A stretch of DNA of 64,000 nucleotides, taken from Euphorbia lathyris. Taxonomy: Eukaryota > Streptophyta > Magnoliopsida > Malpighiales > Euphorbiaceae. The notes below the pieces were generated by a model. It saw only the letters and a list, made by a program, of their open reading frames with translations, made no database searches and was not told the origin of the DNA. The stretch lies in assembly GCF_963576675.1 (NCBI RefSeq), contig NC_088916.1, positions 80,059,501 to 80,123,500 of the forward strand. The letters run 5' to 3'. Positions 10,699 to 23,100 of this stretch are shown here, piece by piece. Numbering within the stretch: position 1 is the first letter of the stretch; every line of letters starts with the position of its first letter. Position numbers and translations under genes: made by a program.

Positions 10699-12896
10699 GA
10701 AGCTCATCATGAGTTTAAAGACTTTGTTCATGAGAATTGGAAGCCTCATTCTAATGTCTTACTAGCTGCTGAGGGTTTTAGAAAGAATGTTCTAGGTTGG
10801 AATAAAAACGTCTTTGGTCATATTATTAGGAGGAAAAACAAATTATTGAGTAGAATTGAGGGCATTCAGCGTATTTTGGAGACTAGATTTGATCATAGTT
10901 TAGATGGGATACTTAGAACCCTTCAGAAGGAGTTGGAAGCTGTGCTTAGACAGGAGGAGTTACTTTGGTTTCAGAAATCTAGGAAAGCCTGGATTAAGGA
11001 TGGAGATCGGAACACCAGGTATTTTCTTCTCTCTACTGTTATTAGAAGACAAAATAATAGGATTGATGCTATTAAAGACTCAAATGGGGAGTGGGTTTAT
11101 GAGGATGAGGATATCCGTCGTTTGGCCCTTAATTTCTATAAAGAGTTATTTAAAGAGGAACCTGTTGATCTGGATAAAGCTCATTTGGTCTCCACTTTTC
11201 CTATCTTGGGTGAGGATAAGATTCTGGAAGCTTTCCAGCCTACTACCCAGAAAGAGATTGATCAAGCTATTTTTAGCATTGGGGCTACTAAAGCTCCTGG
11301 ATTTGATGGTCTGCCAGCTGGTTTTTATCATAAACATTGGGAGGTGGTTAAGGATGGCATTTATAGTTTTATTAAAGAAGTTTTTAATGGCTCCAAAGAT
11401 ATTAGTCTGGTAAACATAACTCTTCTGGTGCTGATTCCTAAAGTTGAGAAGTCATCTTCCTTCTTACAAATGAGGCCTATTAGTCTTTGTAATGTTCTTT
11501 ACAAAACTATTACTAAAATTGTGGCCAATAGACTCCATTGTATTCTTCCTGATATCATCAGCCAGAATCAAGGTAGTTTTGTACCCGGTAGACAAATGAT
11601 GGATAATGTGGTCATAGCCCAGGAGATGATTCATTCTATGAAAATTAAGAAGGGTAAGAGGGGTATTGTGGGGAAAAAGCTTATGATCGCATAAACTGGA
11701 GCTTCCTTCTTGATAGTCGGAAGAGAGTGGGGATTTCTGATAACTGGAGGAGTTTAATTGAGGTTTGTATCTCTTCTCCTGTTTTTCAAGTTTTGATTAA
11801 TGGGGATATGTCGGAGGAGTTTTCTCCTTCCCGAGGTATCCGCCAAGGGGACCCTATGAGTCCTTTTCTTTTTGTTATTGCAATGGAAAGATTGACCCAT
11901 CTTATCCAAGATGCTGTTGGTACTAGGAAGTTCCATCCGGTGGCCATCAATAAATTCTGTCCCCAGATTACCCATTTGTTCTTTGCAGATGATGTTTTGA
12001 TCTTTGTGGAAGGAAATGAGGAGCAGATTAGTGTGATTATGGATATCCTTAATTGTTTCTGTTCTGCCTCTGGTCAGAAGCTTAATATAAATAAATCCAG
12101 GATGTTGTGTTCTAAGAATATGAACCAAAGAGTCTGCAAAAGGTTGAGTGATCTTTCTGGTATTCCTCTGACTGTTTCTCTAGGTAAGTACCTGGGCATT
12201 CCCCTCCATAGTGATAGAGTTTCTAAAGCTTCCTTTAAGGATACTTTGGATAACACCAATAAGAAGTGTGCCATTTGGAAAGCTAAGACTCTCTCTCTTG
12301 CGGGCCGCCTTACTTTAATTCAGTCTGTCAATTGTGCGGTTCCTAATCATATAATGCAGGCTTGTCGTCTGCCTGAGCCGGTTCTCAAAGATCTGGATAA
12401 AATCAATCGCCGGTTCCTGTGGGGTGAAGATGAGGAGGGGAGGAAGATTCATCTTGTCCTTTGGGATGAGGTTTATCAACCTAAAAACAAGGGAGGTCTG
12501 GGGATTAGGAAAGCCAGAGAGAATAACAAAGTGCTTTTAATGAAACTCCTTTGGCGAATGTGGCAACTTCCGTCAGCTCTTTGGGTGTGTTTGTTATGTG
12601 GTAAATATAGGAAGGATAAGGTGTTTGGGGGACCTAAGGAGAGAGTGGTCAATTGTTCCTTTCTTTGGAAAGGTCTTAGTACTGTTTTCTCAGAGTTTTG
12701 TACTGGGATTGGGTGGAATGTAGGCAATGGTAATTCTATTAGTTTCTGGAATGATATTTGGATTGGTAAAAAACCTTTATTAGAGGTTTGTATATCTTTA
12801 TCGCCTATTGATATTCAGAACTGGAGAATTGCGGATGTGGTCGATTCTGAGGGTGATTGGATTTGGTCGAAGTTTAATTCTTACCTCAGTCTGTAG
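10699..12896 (+). pseudogene. LINE ORF2, reverse transcriptase part
   Basis: Contains the linker and the non-LTR RT: LIPKVEK, MRPISLCNVLYK, QGSFVPGRQMMDN, then IRQGDPMSPFLF and the catalytic LFFADDVLIF. Around 11668-11680 a small deletion shifts the frame and removes the start of RT motif A: the family pattern D-L-E-K-A-Y-D is left only as EKAYDRI, so the first catalytic aspartate is gone. Upstream frame ends at 11694; the RT resumes at about 11677 in another frame and runs to a TAG at 12894. The enzyme cannot be active from this copy. The YLGIPL region and RT thumb follow the catalytic core. Confidence 0.88.
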
Positions 12897-13476
12897 TCGC
12901 TCCTGAGAATTAGAGGAGTGAAGATTAGTAACAAGGAGGAAGACAAGGATAGTTACTGTTGGTCTTTGACAAGCAACGGGACTTTTTCTTGCAAATCGGC
13001 TTTTGAGGCTTTCAATCAAAGTGTGGATTCTTCTGACCATGGGTTGTGGAGGACGATTTGGGCCTTAGATGTGCCTTATCGTATTAGGAGTTTCCTGTGG
13101 CTAGGTGCTAAAAATAGACTGCTTACAAACTCTGATAGAAAAAGAAGACATTTGGTGGAGTCTGGAGCATGCAGTAGATGCAAAGGGAATGAAGAGACCT
13201 TATGTCATGCTCTCAGAGACTGCGAGAGGAGTAAAGAGGTGTGGAAAAAAGTTCTCCCTATAAAGGTGCTTTCTGCTTTCTTTTCCCATTCTTACATTGA
13301 CTGGTTTGTGGATGGTGTTAGTGGGAAGCTACTGGCTGATCTTAAACATGGTAATCTCTTATTTGTGGTTATCTGTCATCAAATTTGGAAATGGAGAAAT
13401 GAGGAGATTTTTGGAGGAGATACGGTCACTATTCCTAATGTTCTGGACTTCTTTTCCAAAAAGATTTGCACCTTTG
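12897..13476 (+). pseudogene. LINE ORF2, zf-RVT (C-terminal zinc-binding) part
   Basis: In-frame continuation after the stop at 12894. It has the zf-RVT features of plant L1 elements: WSLTSNGTFSCKSAFEAF, IRSFLWL, CSRCKGNEETLCHALRDC. It is cut at 13476 by Sirevirus 1, and the remainder of ORF2 lies at 25040. Confidence 0.85.
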
Positions 13477-14813
13477 TGTTGAAACACCTTTCCACATGAT
13501 TTTGATTTGATAAAAATATTCTAACACATTAAATTTAAATGCTTTGATTTATTCACACTAATGTGTTTGTTCAATGTTGAGTTATTTGATTTATAAGACA
13601 TTAAGTTAAGTGGCCCCAAGGCCCATGAAAGAGAGTCAAGCCCAAGTCAACGGATCAAAGCCTCACGGCCCAAGAAGACTAAAATGCAGTCGTACTGAGT
13701 AAAACGCAAGCCCAGCTTTGAGAAGGATCGAGAAGCCTTCGTCTAAATAGCTTCAAGATGAAGCTGCTGAGTTGAGCGACAAGAAAGTCAGGTCAGCAGT
13801 TGACCTGAACAAACTTAGAGACAAAGTATTTCTACTTTGAGTAAAGCTCAAAAGATGAAGAAAACTGTCTGGAAGACTTTACTATAAATGTGGAAACATT
13901 CTGTTTTGTCTGACAAAAAGCTGTTGAGCACTGCCGAAAATAGAAGATACAAGAATGTTATTGGCCGAGGACGCTGAGCACGTACTGAGTGAAAGCAACA
14001 GGAAGCCGTTTCCCTCCAACGGTTATTTCGAAATTCGAAATCACCGGTGCATCAAGTGTCACTATAAATAGGCCACTCAAACGCTTCATTCGATGCAGAT
14101 CTTCAATTAAGTCGAAACGCTGACCAATTTGATATTCGAAGTTCTGTGAGAAAAGCAAAGCAAATCTTACACCAATTCCAATTCTGTGTAAAAGTCTAGA
14201 GTGATCTGAATCATCTAAAGTGTCTTAGCAATTGTTGTTTAGGACAAACAAGCACTTATCATTTCTAGAAGTATAGAAAGGAGAAGCTGAGTACTCGGTT
14301 ATAGTACTCAACGTTAGTAATAGGAGTGAGTAGAGGAATAGAGGAAGGTACTCTTGTATACTCAGCTTGCTATTGTAAAAGGTTTGTGCTCTACCTTTAA
14401 AGAGCTCAGTAGAGAATTTAAAAAGCTCGGAAGGAACTCCGGGGACTGGATGTAGGCGGAGAGGCCGAACCAGGATACGTCTGCTGAGTAATATCCTTCT
14501 AACCCTTATCTCCTTAAATTATTGCTTGCTATAACACTGCCTAGTTGAAAACCAAAAAGAACATAAGCTGAGTTGAGTGAACTGAGAAGCTGAGTTCAGG
14601 GATAGACTTAAAGTGCTATCTTCTGACTCAAGGTTAGATTCTGACTTAGTCACCTGTTGACTAAGCTTGCATCTAAGACTTACTCAGTTCTGCTGTGCTA
14701 AAGGACTTTGGAAAGTCTAAGTTCCAGAATATTAGTCAGCCTCACGTGAAATTTTTTAAATAGTTCCTAACCCCCCCTTGGAACTAATATTATCACGTTA
14801 CACGGGACCAACA
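13477..14813 (+). repeat. Sirevirus 1 5' LTR
   Basis: 1,337 bp, TG...CA. It contains a TATA box at 14063, the palindrome at 14026-14040 and many 'ctgagt' motifs. It lines up base for base with the 3' LTR without length change, so differences are substitutions only. Confidence 0.95.
14026..14070 (+). promoter_or_regulatory. Sirevirus 1 LTR promoter (palindrome plus TATA box)
   Basis: TATAAATA at 14063-14070 preceded by TTTCGAAATTCGAAA (14026-14040), a 15-bp palindrome around a central A. The same pair is in the 3' LTR (24247 onward) and in copy 2 (29765-29810, TATATAAA). Conservation and spacing suggest the start of element RNA lies near 14095-14105. Function is inferred. Confidence 0.7.
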
Positions 14814-14815
14814 AG

Positions 14816-14827
14816 TGGTATCAGAGC
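14816..14827 (+). other. Primer binding site (initiator tRNA-Met)
   Basis: TGGTATCAGAGC two bases after the 5' LTR matches the 3' end of plant initiator tRNA-Met, the usual copia primer. It primes minus-strand cDNA. Confidence 0.95.
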
Positions 14828-14876
14828 TACAATAGCTCGCTGAACAAGATATAACTATCTTGAGCTGATCCCCACA

Positions 14877-16619
14877 ATGGCTGAGAACAGCACTCGTTTC
14901 CTCCCAGGAAATCAGACAACTCAGATTCTTCCTGAGGGACTGTCTATTACTAGGCCTCCTCTATTCTTCAGGTCTAACTATACCTTTTGGAAGAATAGAA
15001 TGAAAAACTTCATTCAGGCAACAAACATGAGTGCATGGCTCTCAATAGTCCAAGGCCCGTTTGTTCCTGTTGAAACTGTTGACGGACAAACGTCTGTCAA
15101 AGATGAGGCTAAGTGGTCAGAGGATGACCTCAAGAAACTGCAAAATCATGCTGTTGCCAAAAATATGCTTCACTGTGCGTTAGATGCTGCAGAGTACAAT
15201 AAAATCTCAGGTTGCGAGTCAGCACAGGAGATATGGAAGAAGCTGGAGGTCACCTATGAAGGAACCAGTAAGGTCAAAGAATCCAAGGTGAACCAACATA
15301 TGAGGTTGTACGAGCTGTTCGAGATGAATGATGGTGAAGGAATCTCTGACATGAACTCAAGGTTCACCAACATTATTAAGAAACTCAAGAGACTCGGCAA
15401 GATCTTCACTGAGGAAGAGCAAGTGAAGAAAATACTGAGGAGCCTTCCACAAAGCTGGCAAGCAAAGAAGACAGCTGTTGAGGAAGCCCAAGATCTAACC
15501 ACCTACAAGTATGATGAACTCATCGGATCCTTGCTAACCCATGAGATATCAATGAAGAACTTTGAGGTGAAAGAAAAAGCTGAGGACAAGAAGCAAAAGT
15601 CTCTTGTCATGAAAGCTGACTTCACTGATGGTGACTCATCTGATGATGAAGAAATGGCCATGTTCACTAGAAAGATGAAGAGGCTGTTCCGCAAGAATGA
15701 CAAGTACAGCAGAAATCCTTTCAAGAAATATGACAACAACAAAGCTAAGTCAAGCGACAACAAATACAGGAAAGAAAGCTCAAAGCCTATCACATGCTTT
15801 GAATGTCATCAAACTGGCCATATCAAGTCAAGTTGTCCTACTTTGAAGAAGGACAAGAAAAGTGGGAGAAAAGCAATGGTGGCTACGTGGAGCGATAACA
15901 ATGAATCATCTTCATCAGAAGCTGAAGCAACTGAGTCAGCAAACATCTGTTTCATGGCAAATGATGCTGCTGACTTTTGTCCGTCTAAGCAAGTTGACTC
16001 ATTGTGTGCATCCAACAATGAGGAACAACCAACTGAGGTAACAACTCTACCCTTGTTCAGAAACAAAATGATTAATGCCCTGAGTGACCTGTATGCACTT
16101 ATCAAAAAGTGTAACAAGAAAGTACGAGCACTCAGTCGGTGATGTGATGAGATTGAAGAGATCAAACTCAGTGATCTCCGTTATCTTCTCGAGGACAATA
16201 CTAGACAAGATGAGAACTTACAAATCATGCATAAGTATGTCACTGAGGTCCAATCAGATTCTAAGAAACTGAAGAAGGACATCACATCCATTCAGAACCA
16301 ACTAAAGGTTCCAACTAAGAAGAGTTTCCATCATTACGCTGAGTACTCAGGTACTAGTCAGCGGAAATGGACTCCCCAACGAAATGTCCAATGTGACTTT
16401 TGTGGGAAGAAAGGCCACACTACTAAGGTATGTTGGCATGCTCAGCATAATGGTGCTGACCCGCCAATAAGGCGTCCACAGAGAAAGGTCCATTGTGATT
16501 TTTGTGGCAAGACTGGCCACACCACTAATGTGTGCCGTCATAAAATGAAATATGATATATCACCTGCTGTGCCTAACAAACGAGGACCCAAAAAGACTTG
16601 AGTACCTAAAGATAACTAG
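14877..16619 (+). pseudogene. gag: Sirevirus 1 gag
   Basis: Starts at ATG 14877 (MAENSTRF), the same start as in copy 2. The N-terminal half is a copia capsid (UBN2-like: YTFWKNRMKNFIQA, EIWKKLEV). It carries three zinc knuckles: CFECHQTGHIKSSC at about residues 306-319, then after an acidic/coiled stretch CDFCGKKGHTTKVC and CDFCGKTGHTTNVC. The frame is broken by TGA at 16140 and by TGA at 16599; the likely original stop is TAG at 16617. Pol follows in a different frame. Gag would form the cytoplasmic particle that packages element RNA. Confidence 0.9.
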
Positions 16620-16651
16620 TTATATTATAGGTCGGCCTGAGGTGTGCAGAA

Positions 16652-19600
16652 AAGTCAAAGTTGTGGTACATTGACAGCGCATGCTCGAGGCATATGACGG
16701 GTGATGAAACTCAGTTCATCACACTTAAGCTTAAACGAGGAGGAAGTGTAAGTTTTGGAGACAACAAAAAGGGTAAGATAGTAGGGTCAGGAACCATTGG
16801 TGGTAATCCTACTATTGAGTCAGTCTCCCTAGTCAGAGGGCTTGAATATAACCTACTGAGCGTAGCTCAGCTCTGTGATAGCGGTAGGAAAGTTATATTC
16901 GATGCCACTAGATGTAAAATACTCTAAGGGAAAACAAATGAATTAATTTTAACCGCCCCTCGTGTTGACAATGTCTTTATACTGAGTCTAGAAAAGAAAT
17001 TTTCAAAAGATATATGCTTAGTATCAAAGGAAGAAAATTCCTGGCTATGGCACAGGAGACTTGGTCATGTAAGCATGGACCTCATGGCCAAATTAGCAAG
17101 AAATCAATTAGTTGAGGGACTGCCCGAACTTAAGTTCGAAAAGGATCAATTATGCAATGCTTGTCAGCAGGGAAAACAAACCAAGAAATCTTTTCACAGT
17201 AAAAACATCGTCTCAACCAAGCGTCCACTTGAGTTACTACACTTGGATCTCTTCGGACCAGTCCAGCCGCTGAGCTTGGGTGGTAGGAGATTTTCCTTGG
17301 TCATTGTAGATGACTTCTCACGGTACACTTGGATTATCCTGCTGAGTAGCAAGGATGAGACATTTTCTACATTAGTAAGAAAATTTGAAAATGATAAAGA
17401 CTTAAAACTAGCTCACATCTGAAGCGATAATGGTGGAGAATTCAAAAACCAACAGTTTGTTGAGTTCTGTGAAGCCAGTGGCATTGACCATAATTTCTCT
17501 GCTCCTAGAACTCCCCAATAGAATGGGGTAGTTGAAAGGAAAAACAGAACCCTGGTTGAAATTGCAAGGACAATGCTGAGTGAGAATAGGCTTCCAAAGT
17601 ATTTTTAGGGTGAAGCTGTCAACACAGCGTGTTATATACTCAATAGGGCTCTAGTCAGACCCATATTGAAGAAAACTCCCTACGAACTCTGGAAAGGACG
17701 AAAACCCAACATTGGATACTTTCATGTCTTTGGTTGTAAATGTTTTATTTTAAATACTAAAGACAACCTTGCTAAGTTCGATTCAAAAGCTGACGAAGCG
17801 ATCTTTTTAGGCTACTCAACAAACAGCAAAGCATATAGAGTCTTCAATAAACGAACTCAGGTCTTAGAAGAGTCAGTGCACATTGAGTTCGATGAAACTA
17901 ACCCTGCAGGAAAAGTCAGTCAACCGACTAAGGATGATCAATACTCAGCAGACGCTGACCAAGGTGGAGCCACCGAGTTACCACTTCAAGGGCTTACTAA
18001 AGGTAAAAACGATACCCAAATTATTTTCACTGACCAATCTATACCTGCAGAGATTGTTAAAACACAACCAGCTCAAGACATCACACTACCGAAAGAAATC
18101 AGAATCCTAAGAGGACACTCTGAAAGCGCCATTCTCGATGCTGCTGAGAATACCTTGATGACAAGAAATCAACTCAGGAGATACCTCAGCAACGTTGCGT
18201 TCGTCTCAGTCCTAGAACCAAAGAACTTCTTAGAAGCTGAGAACGATGAATTCTGGATGGGAGCAATGCAAGAAGAACTTGATCAATTTAAAAGAAATGA
18301 AGTTTGGGACTTGGTACCAAACCCAAGAAGTCAGAAGACCATAGGAACGAGATGGGTCTTCCAAAACAAGCTAGACGAACAAGGAAATGTAGTCAGAAAC
18401 AAAGCAAGACTTGTAGCTCAGGGCTACAGTCAACAGGAAGGTATTGACTATGGTGAGACCTTCGCCCCAGTGGCAAGGCTTGAAGCAATAAGAATATTGT
18501 GTGCATATGCAAGTTTCATGAATTTTAAATTGTTTCAAATGGATGTTAAGAGTGCATTTCTTAATGGAGTTATAAACGAGGAAGTCTATGTTAATCAGCC
18601 CCCAGGGTTTGAGGATTCTAAATTCCCAAACCATGTTTATAAGCTCAAAAAGACTCTGTACGGTCTCAAACAGGCACCACGTGCTTGGTATGAGAGGCTG
18701 ACCAGTTTCCTGCTGACTAGAAATTATGTCAGAGGAAAAGCTGATACAACCTTATTCATTAAGAGAAAGGGTAAAGACACCCTGCTGGCTCAAATATACG
18801 TTGATGACATCATTTTTGGTGTTACAAATGAGTCAATGTGCAAGGAATTTAAATAGCAGATGCAGACTGAGTTTGAAATGTCAATGATGGGAGAACTCAA
18901 CTTCTTCCTTGGACTTCAAATCAAACAAGGAAAAAATGACATCTTCATCAGTCAAACAAAGTATGCTAAGGAGATATTGAAGAAATATGAACTGGAAAAC
19001 TGTAAGCCAATATCTACACCAATGGGCACTGACACTGTCCTCTGTGCTGATGAAAGTGGTAAGTCAGTAGATAGCAAACTATATCGAGGTATGATTGGAT
19101 CTCTACTTTACTTAACAGCTAGTAGACCGAACATTCAGTTCTCAGTATGTTATTGCGCTAGATATCAATCTAACCCTAAGGAATCTCATTACATAGCTGT
19201 AAAAAGAATCCTTAGATACTTGCAAGGCTCAGTAAATGCAGGTTTATGGTATCCCAACACTCATGATTTTACACTTCTCGGATACACTGACGCTGACTAC
19301 GGACGAGACAAGCTGGAGCGAAAGAGCACTTCAGGAGAATGTCATTTCCTTGGAAGCTGTCTTGTGTCTTGGTTCAGTAAAAAGCAGCCGTTAGTAGCCC
19401 TGTCAACAACTGAAGCTGAGTACATTGCTGCTGGAAGCTGTGTTGCTCAAGTCCTTTGGATTAAGCAACAGCTAGAAGATTATGATGTTCAGACAAAAAT
19501 GATTGAACTCAAATGTGACAACAAAAGTGCCATTGACCTATCAAAGAACCCAATTCAGCACAATAGGATGAAGCATGTCAGCATAAGGCATCACTTCATG

Positions 19601-19744
19601 AGAGACCATGTACTCAAAGGAGAGATCAAGCTGACCTATGTCCCAATGGATGAGCAGCTTGCAGATATCTTCACCAAGCCACTGGCTCGTGAGCAATTTA
19701 ACATTCTTAGAGAAGCTATCGGTATGTTTAATCCTCTTCAATAA
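16652..19744 (+). pseudogene. pol: Sirevirus 1 pol (protease, integrase, RT, RNase H)
   Basis: Protease motif WYIDSACSRHM near the start; integrase zinc region (LWHRRLGH ... CNACQQGK), catalytic LHLDLFG, DNGGEF and VERKN; RT with [10 protein letters not shown] and YVDDIIFG; RNase H with YTDADYG, STTEAEY and CDNKSAI; terminal DIFTKPL. Domain order PR-INT-RT-RH is Ty1/copia. In-frame stops: TAA near 16925, TGA near 17420, TAG near 17518, TAG at 17606 (a Trp codon in the family), TAG at 18854. RT and RNase H residues are otherwise intact. A 310-bp spacer of lower conservation (17910-18220) separates INT from RT. Confidence 0.92.
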
Positions 19745-19929
19745 AATCTAAGTATAATTCATGCTGAGTGATTTATTACATGCTGAGTTGCTATACATGC
19801 TGAGTATCTTTTACCATACAATGAATTAAAACTGTTTTATACACTCAGAACTTGAACTGCTGAGTAACTACGTTGCTGAGTAAAGCAACTTGCACAATTA
19901 GGGTTTGCACGCGTAGTTACGTAGCCTCT

Positions 19930-20090
19930 AGGATGACGTAAGCGTCATCATTAGTAAAAGCACGCGCCGTTTCTCGCAATTAATTTCAGTAATAACTGAC
20001 TTCCGATGGTTCAAATTCCCACATTCCTTCCGACCTATCAAGTCACCATCTATCGTCTATAAATAGTGAACGAATTCTCACTATTTACCT
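19930..20090 (+). promoter_or_regulatory. Promoter-like block upstream of Sirevirus 1 ORF3
   Basis: In order: GATGACGTAAGCGTCATC (19932-19949), an inverted pair of TGACG motifs like bZIP/as-1 sites; CACGCGCCG (19961); TATAAATA at 20058-20065; and the hairpin AAATAGTGA / TCACTATTT (20061-20069, 20078-20086) overlapping it. A TC-rich leader follows, and the ORF3 ATG is at 20176. Copy 2 keeps TGACGTA, CACGCGCCG, TATAAATA and a matching hairpin at the same places (59950-60110). This suggests ORF3 has its own transcript; no expression evidence is available here. Confidence 0.6.
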
Positions 20091-20175
20091 TCTACGCTTG
20101 AAATTCGCACTCAAGCCTTCTCTCTCTCTAAATTTCTAATCTCTAAGCCTTTGCAAAGATGTTCTCAAGAACACC

Positions 20176-23100
20176 ATGTCTGATTCCCAGAATCTTTCTG
20201 GCGACCAGTATGAAGATAATCGCTCAGACATCAATCCTGGCTCTCCGCCTGAGCAAGAGTATGATGAGACCTCAGAGGATGAGGTTCACACTGGTCATGG
20301 TCAACATGATAAACCTATGGATGAAGTCAGCATCCTCGGTATTGATCCCAACACTGAACACTCAACCCCTTCCAAGAAGAAGAAGAAGGACAAGGGCAAG
20401 AAATCAAAGGAGCCTGAGGAGAGAACCTTTCGATCCGTGTTCTCAGACGTTGAAGGACTTGATGTTGTTGCTTCACGATGGTTCTCAAAGAGCTTCGTCG
20501 AAGTTGAGAAACCCTATAGTGACTGGATATCCAAAAATGGATGGACCAAACTTTTTTCTTTAAATGGACTAACCTACCCAAGGCTTGTGACTGAGTTCTA
20601 CTCAAATCTACTGGTTGCTACAGACGATGTTGATTTTATGGTGACATATGTCAACAAAAAGCAAATCATCATCAATCACTCATATCTAGCCATCCTTTTA
20701 GACTTAAAGGACGAAGGAGCTGAGCTGAGAAAAAACCAATGACTATAAAAAGGTCAAATACACAGCCACATTCTGTAAGCCTAAAGGGCATGTCGGTGAA
20801 GTCTCGTGCACTTCACTTACTCAGCATCAAAGACACGCCCACTACCTGCTGACCAACTACTTATACCCAAAGGTCAATGCCATATCCTCTGCATCCAATT
20901 TCAAGCAGTGTTTCCTATGGCACATGCTGAACTATAAACCTCTGAATATGCCTGTATTCTTGATTGGGGCTATGCAACGAAGCACTGGAGCACTTCGAAT
21001 GGGATCTCTCATCACCGAGATTCTCAAAGATCACAAGATCAGCTTTAAGAATGAGGAAAGCATACTGGGAACAGAAATCACCATTGAAAGTCTTACTGGA
21101 CTCGGACACAGCCTCCCCTTTAAATCAAAAAAAGGAAAGGATACGGTGATCGAAGCTGAAGAGGAAGCTGAACCGACTTATAAAGGGAAAAAGAGAAAGG
21201 CAGACACATCAGCTACGGAAAAAGCTAAGCCTACACTCCAAACTATCAAAAGACTAAAGGTACTAATGACAAATCCCTCTCCCGCTGAGTCAATTAAAAA
21301 GAAAGCTGAGCCTACCAAAGACGCCCAAAAACGACCTACCGCTGTCCAAGAAACTGTGGAAGAACCAAAGAATACTGAGCCACCCCTAAAGAGGAATAAG
21401 GTCTCCAGAGTTACTCCTTTGAATGCAACTCCTCTGGATTTCTCTATTCCAAAGGATTCCTTCTTTCTGCGAGCTCAGGAATCTGATAAAAGCACTCAAC
21501 CTTCAAACAATCAACAGAAACAGTCTGTCTCCAGTGAGCAGATAAAGAAAAGTGAGCCAAGTAAATCAACTTATAGAAATCCGGCTACTGAGCCTAGTGC
21601 TAAGTCAACTGTTGACACCACTACTACCGAGGCTGAGCAAGTCCATCTCGAGTCATCCAACACCACTGACTAACTCCCTTCTTCAAACCTTTCTAAAGAA
21701 GGCAGTGACAAACGATACAAGAAGAAGTCACACAAACCACTCATGTTTGACATCTTAGATGATTCTCCTCTTCCTGAACCAATTGTTGACCTGACTGATT
21801 TGGATTTTAACTTCTTCTCCAAACCAATTGCCAAATCCACGCCAGTCAAGGAAAATCAAGCCTCTGTTTCTCACAATCAGGAACATGCCAAAACTGACGC
21901 TCCTCAAGGTCAGAAGTCTGCCAACACCGCTGCTCATGCCTCAACTGAGCATGTGATCGAAGAACCTACTGTTCAAGAAAATGAACAAGTACTTGAGAAA
22001 TCTCCTGCTCAGGACAATCTCGAGCTGACTCCTCCACAAGTAAATACTCAGCTCTAGAATGCTATTGAGTAGGTAGATATTGCTGCTGCACAAACCACCC
22101 CTCTTACTAAACAGTCAGCAAACCAGTCAGTGCCTGCTACTGGCCTCAACACTGAGTCTGCCACTCTAATTCCTCAACCTTCACATAATCAAGAAGGCAA
22201 CTCCAATATTGGCGAGCATTCAAATGAACAACCACCTGCTGCCAACCAAGGTTCAGTTCCTAAGAATTCACAAGCTGACCCCCTGCACTTCCTGACCTCT
22301 TCCCAGTCAGGAAAAAGAATTTTACAAGCTGCTCAAGAACTGATTCAAGACATCCAACACACTCATGCCACTGATACTGAGTGTCATTCTGCTGAGCCTA
22401 CGCAACTGAGCACCATCACTCAGCTTCTAACTGAACTAAAAAGCCTCAAGGAACTCTTATGTGTGCTCACTGGTATGGTCGCTCAGCAACCAAAGCAGGA
22501 GTTCGCCACCAAAATGGCAAACCTTCATCTGCACATGGTGCATCACATGGACACAATTGAAGGGAAGCTGAATGATCTATCTGCCGCCAACTCTGATGTG
22601 GCTAAGTCAGTTCAAGTCACTCAAGTCTTCATAGAGCTGACCGCTACTCGCGAATTGGTTGCCTCTTCCTCCCAATGCACAATAGAACAAATCGCTGAAG
22701 CCATCCGCATGCTCAACTTATCAAGAGAAGAGATACAAACTGACCAGGCAAAGTCATCTGAGATCTTTCAACTTGCCAAGGCCACTTATGACCATGTCAC
22801 ACACCAATCTTATCAGCGCCACCATTATGATGTTGGCTTGCTCAGGATGTACCATCAATCCTACGCAAAGATGACAGACTCCATCACCTGGATGGGCAAG
22901 TCACTTGAGTTTATCCTCAGCGTCATCAGCTCACATATGGAAATTCCGTCGACAGAAATGGCTGGTGGGATCAAGGTCTTTGACGACCTTAAGAATAGTA
23001 CGGCTCAACTCAAACACTATTCGACTGCCCTAACTCATACTGTTAATCAAGGGAAGTTTTATGCTGCTGTCCCTCAGCCTATTGATGCTGGCAAAAAGGG

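Noticed and set aside
14026..14040. TTTCGAAATTCGAAA as a classical heat-shock element
   Set aside because: The GAA and TTC blocks are not spaced by two bases as nGAAnnTTCn requires; only a palindrome is claimed.
14816..14827. tRNA-like sequence as a tRNA gene
   Set aside because: Only the 12-base complement of the tRNA-Met 3' end is present; it is a primer binding site.
20159..20563. Upstream ATG at 20159 as the start of Sirevirus ORF3
   Set aside because: It is in a different frame, gives a basic low-complexity peptide and is not matched in copy 2; ATG 20176 fits the conserved protein.
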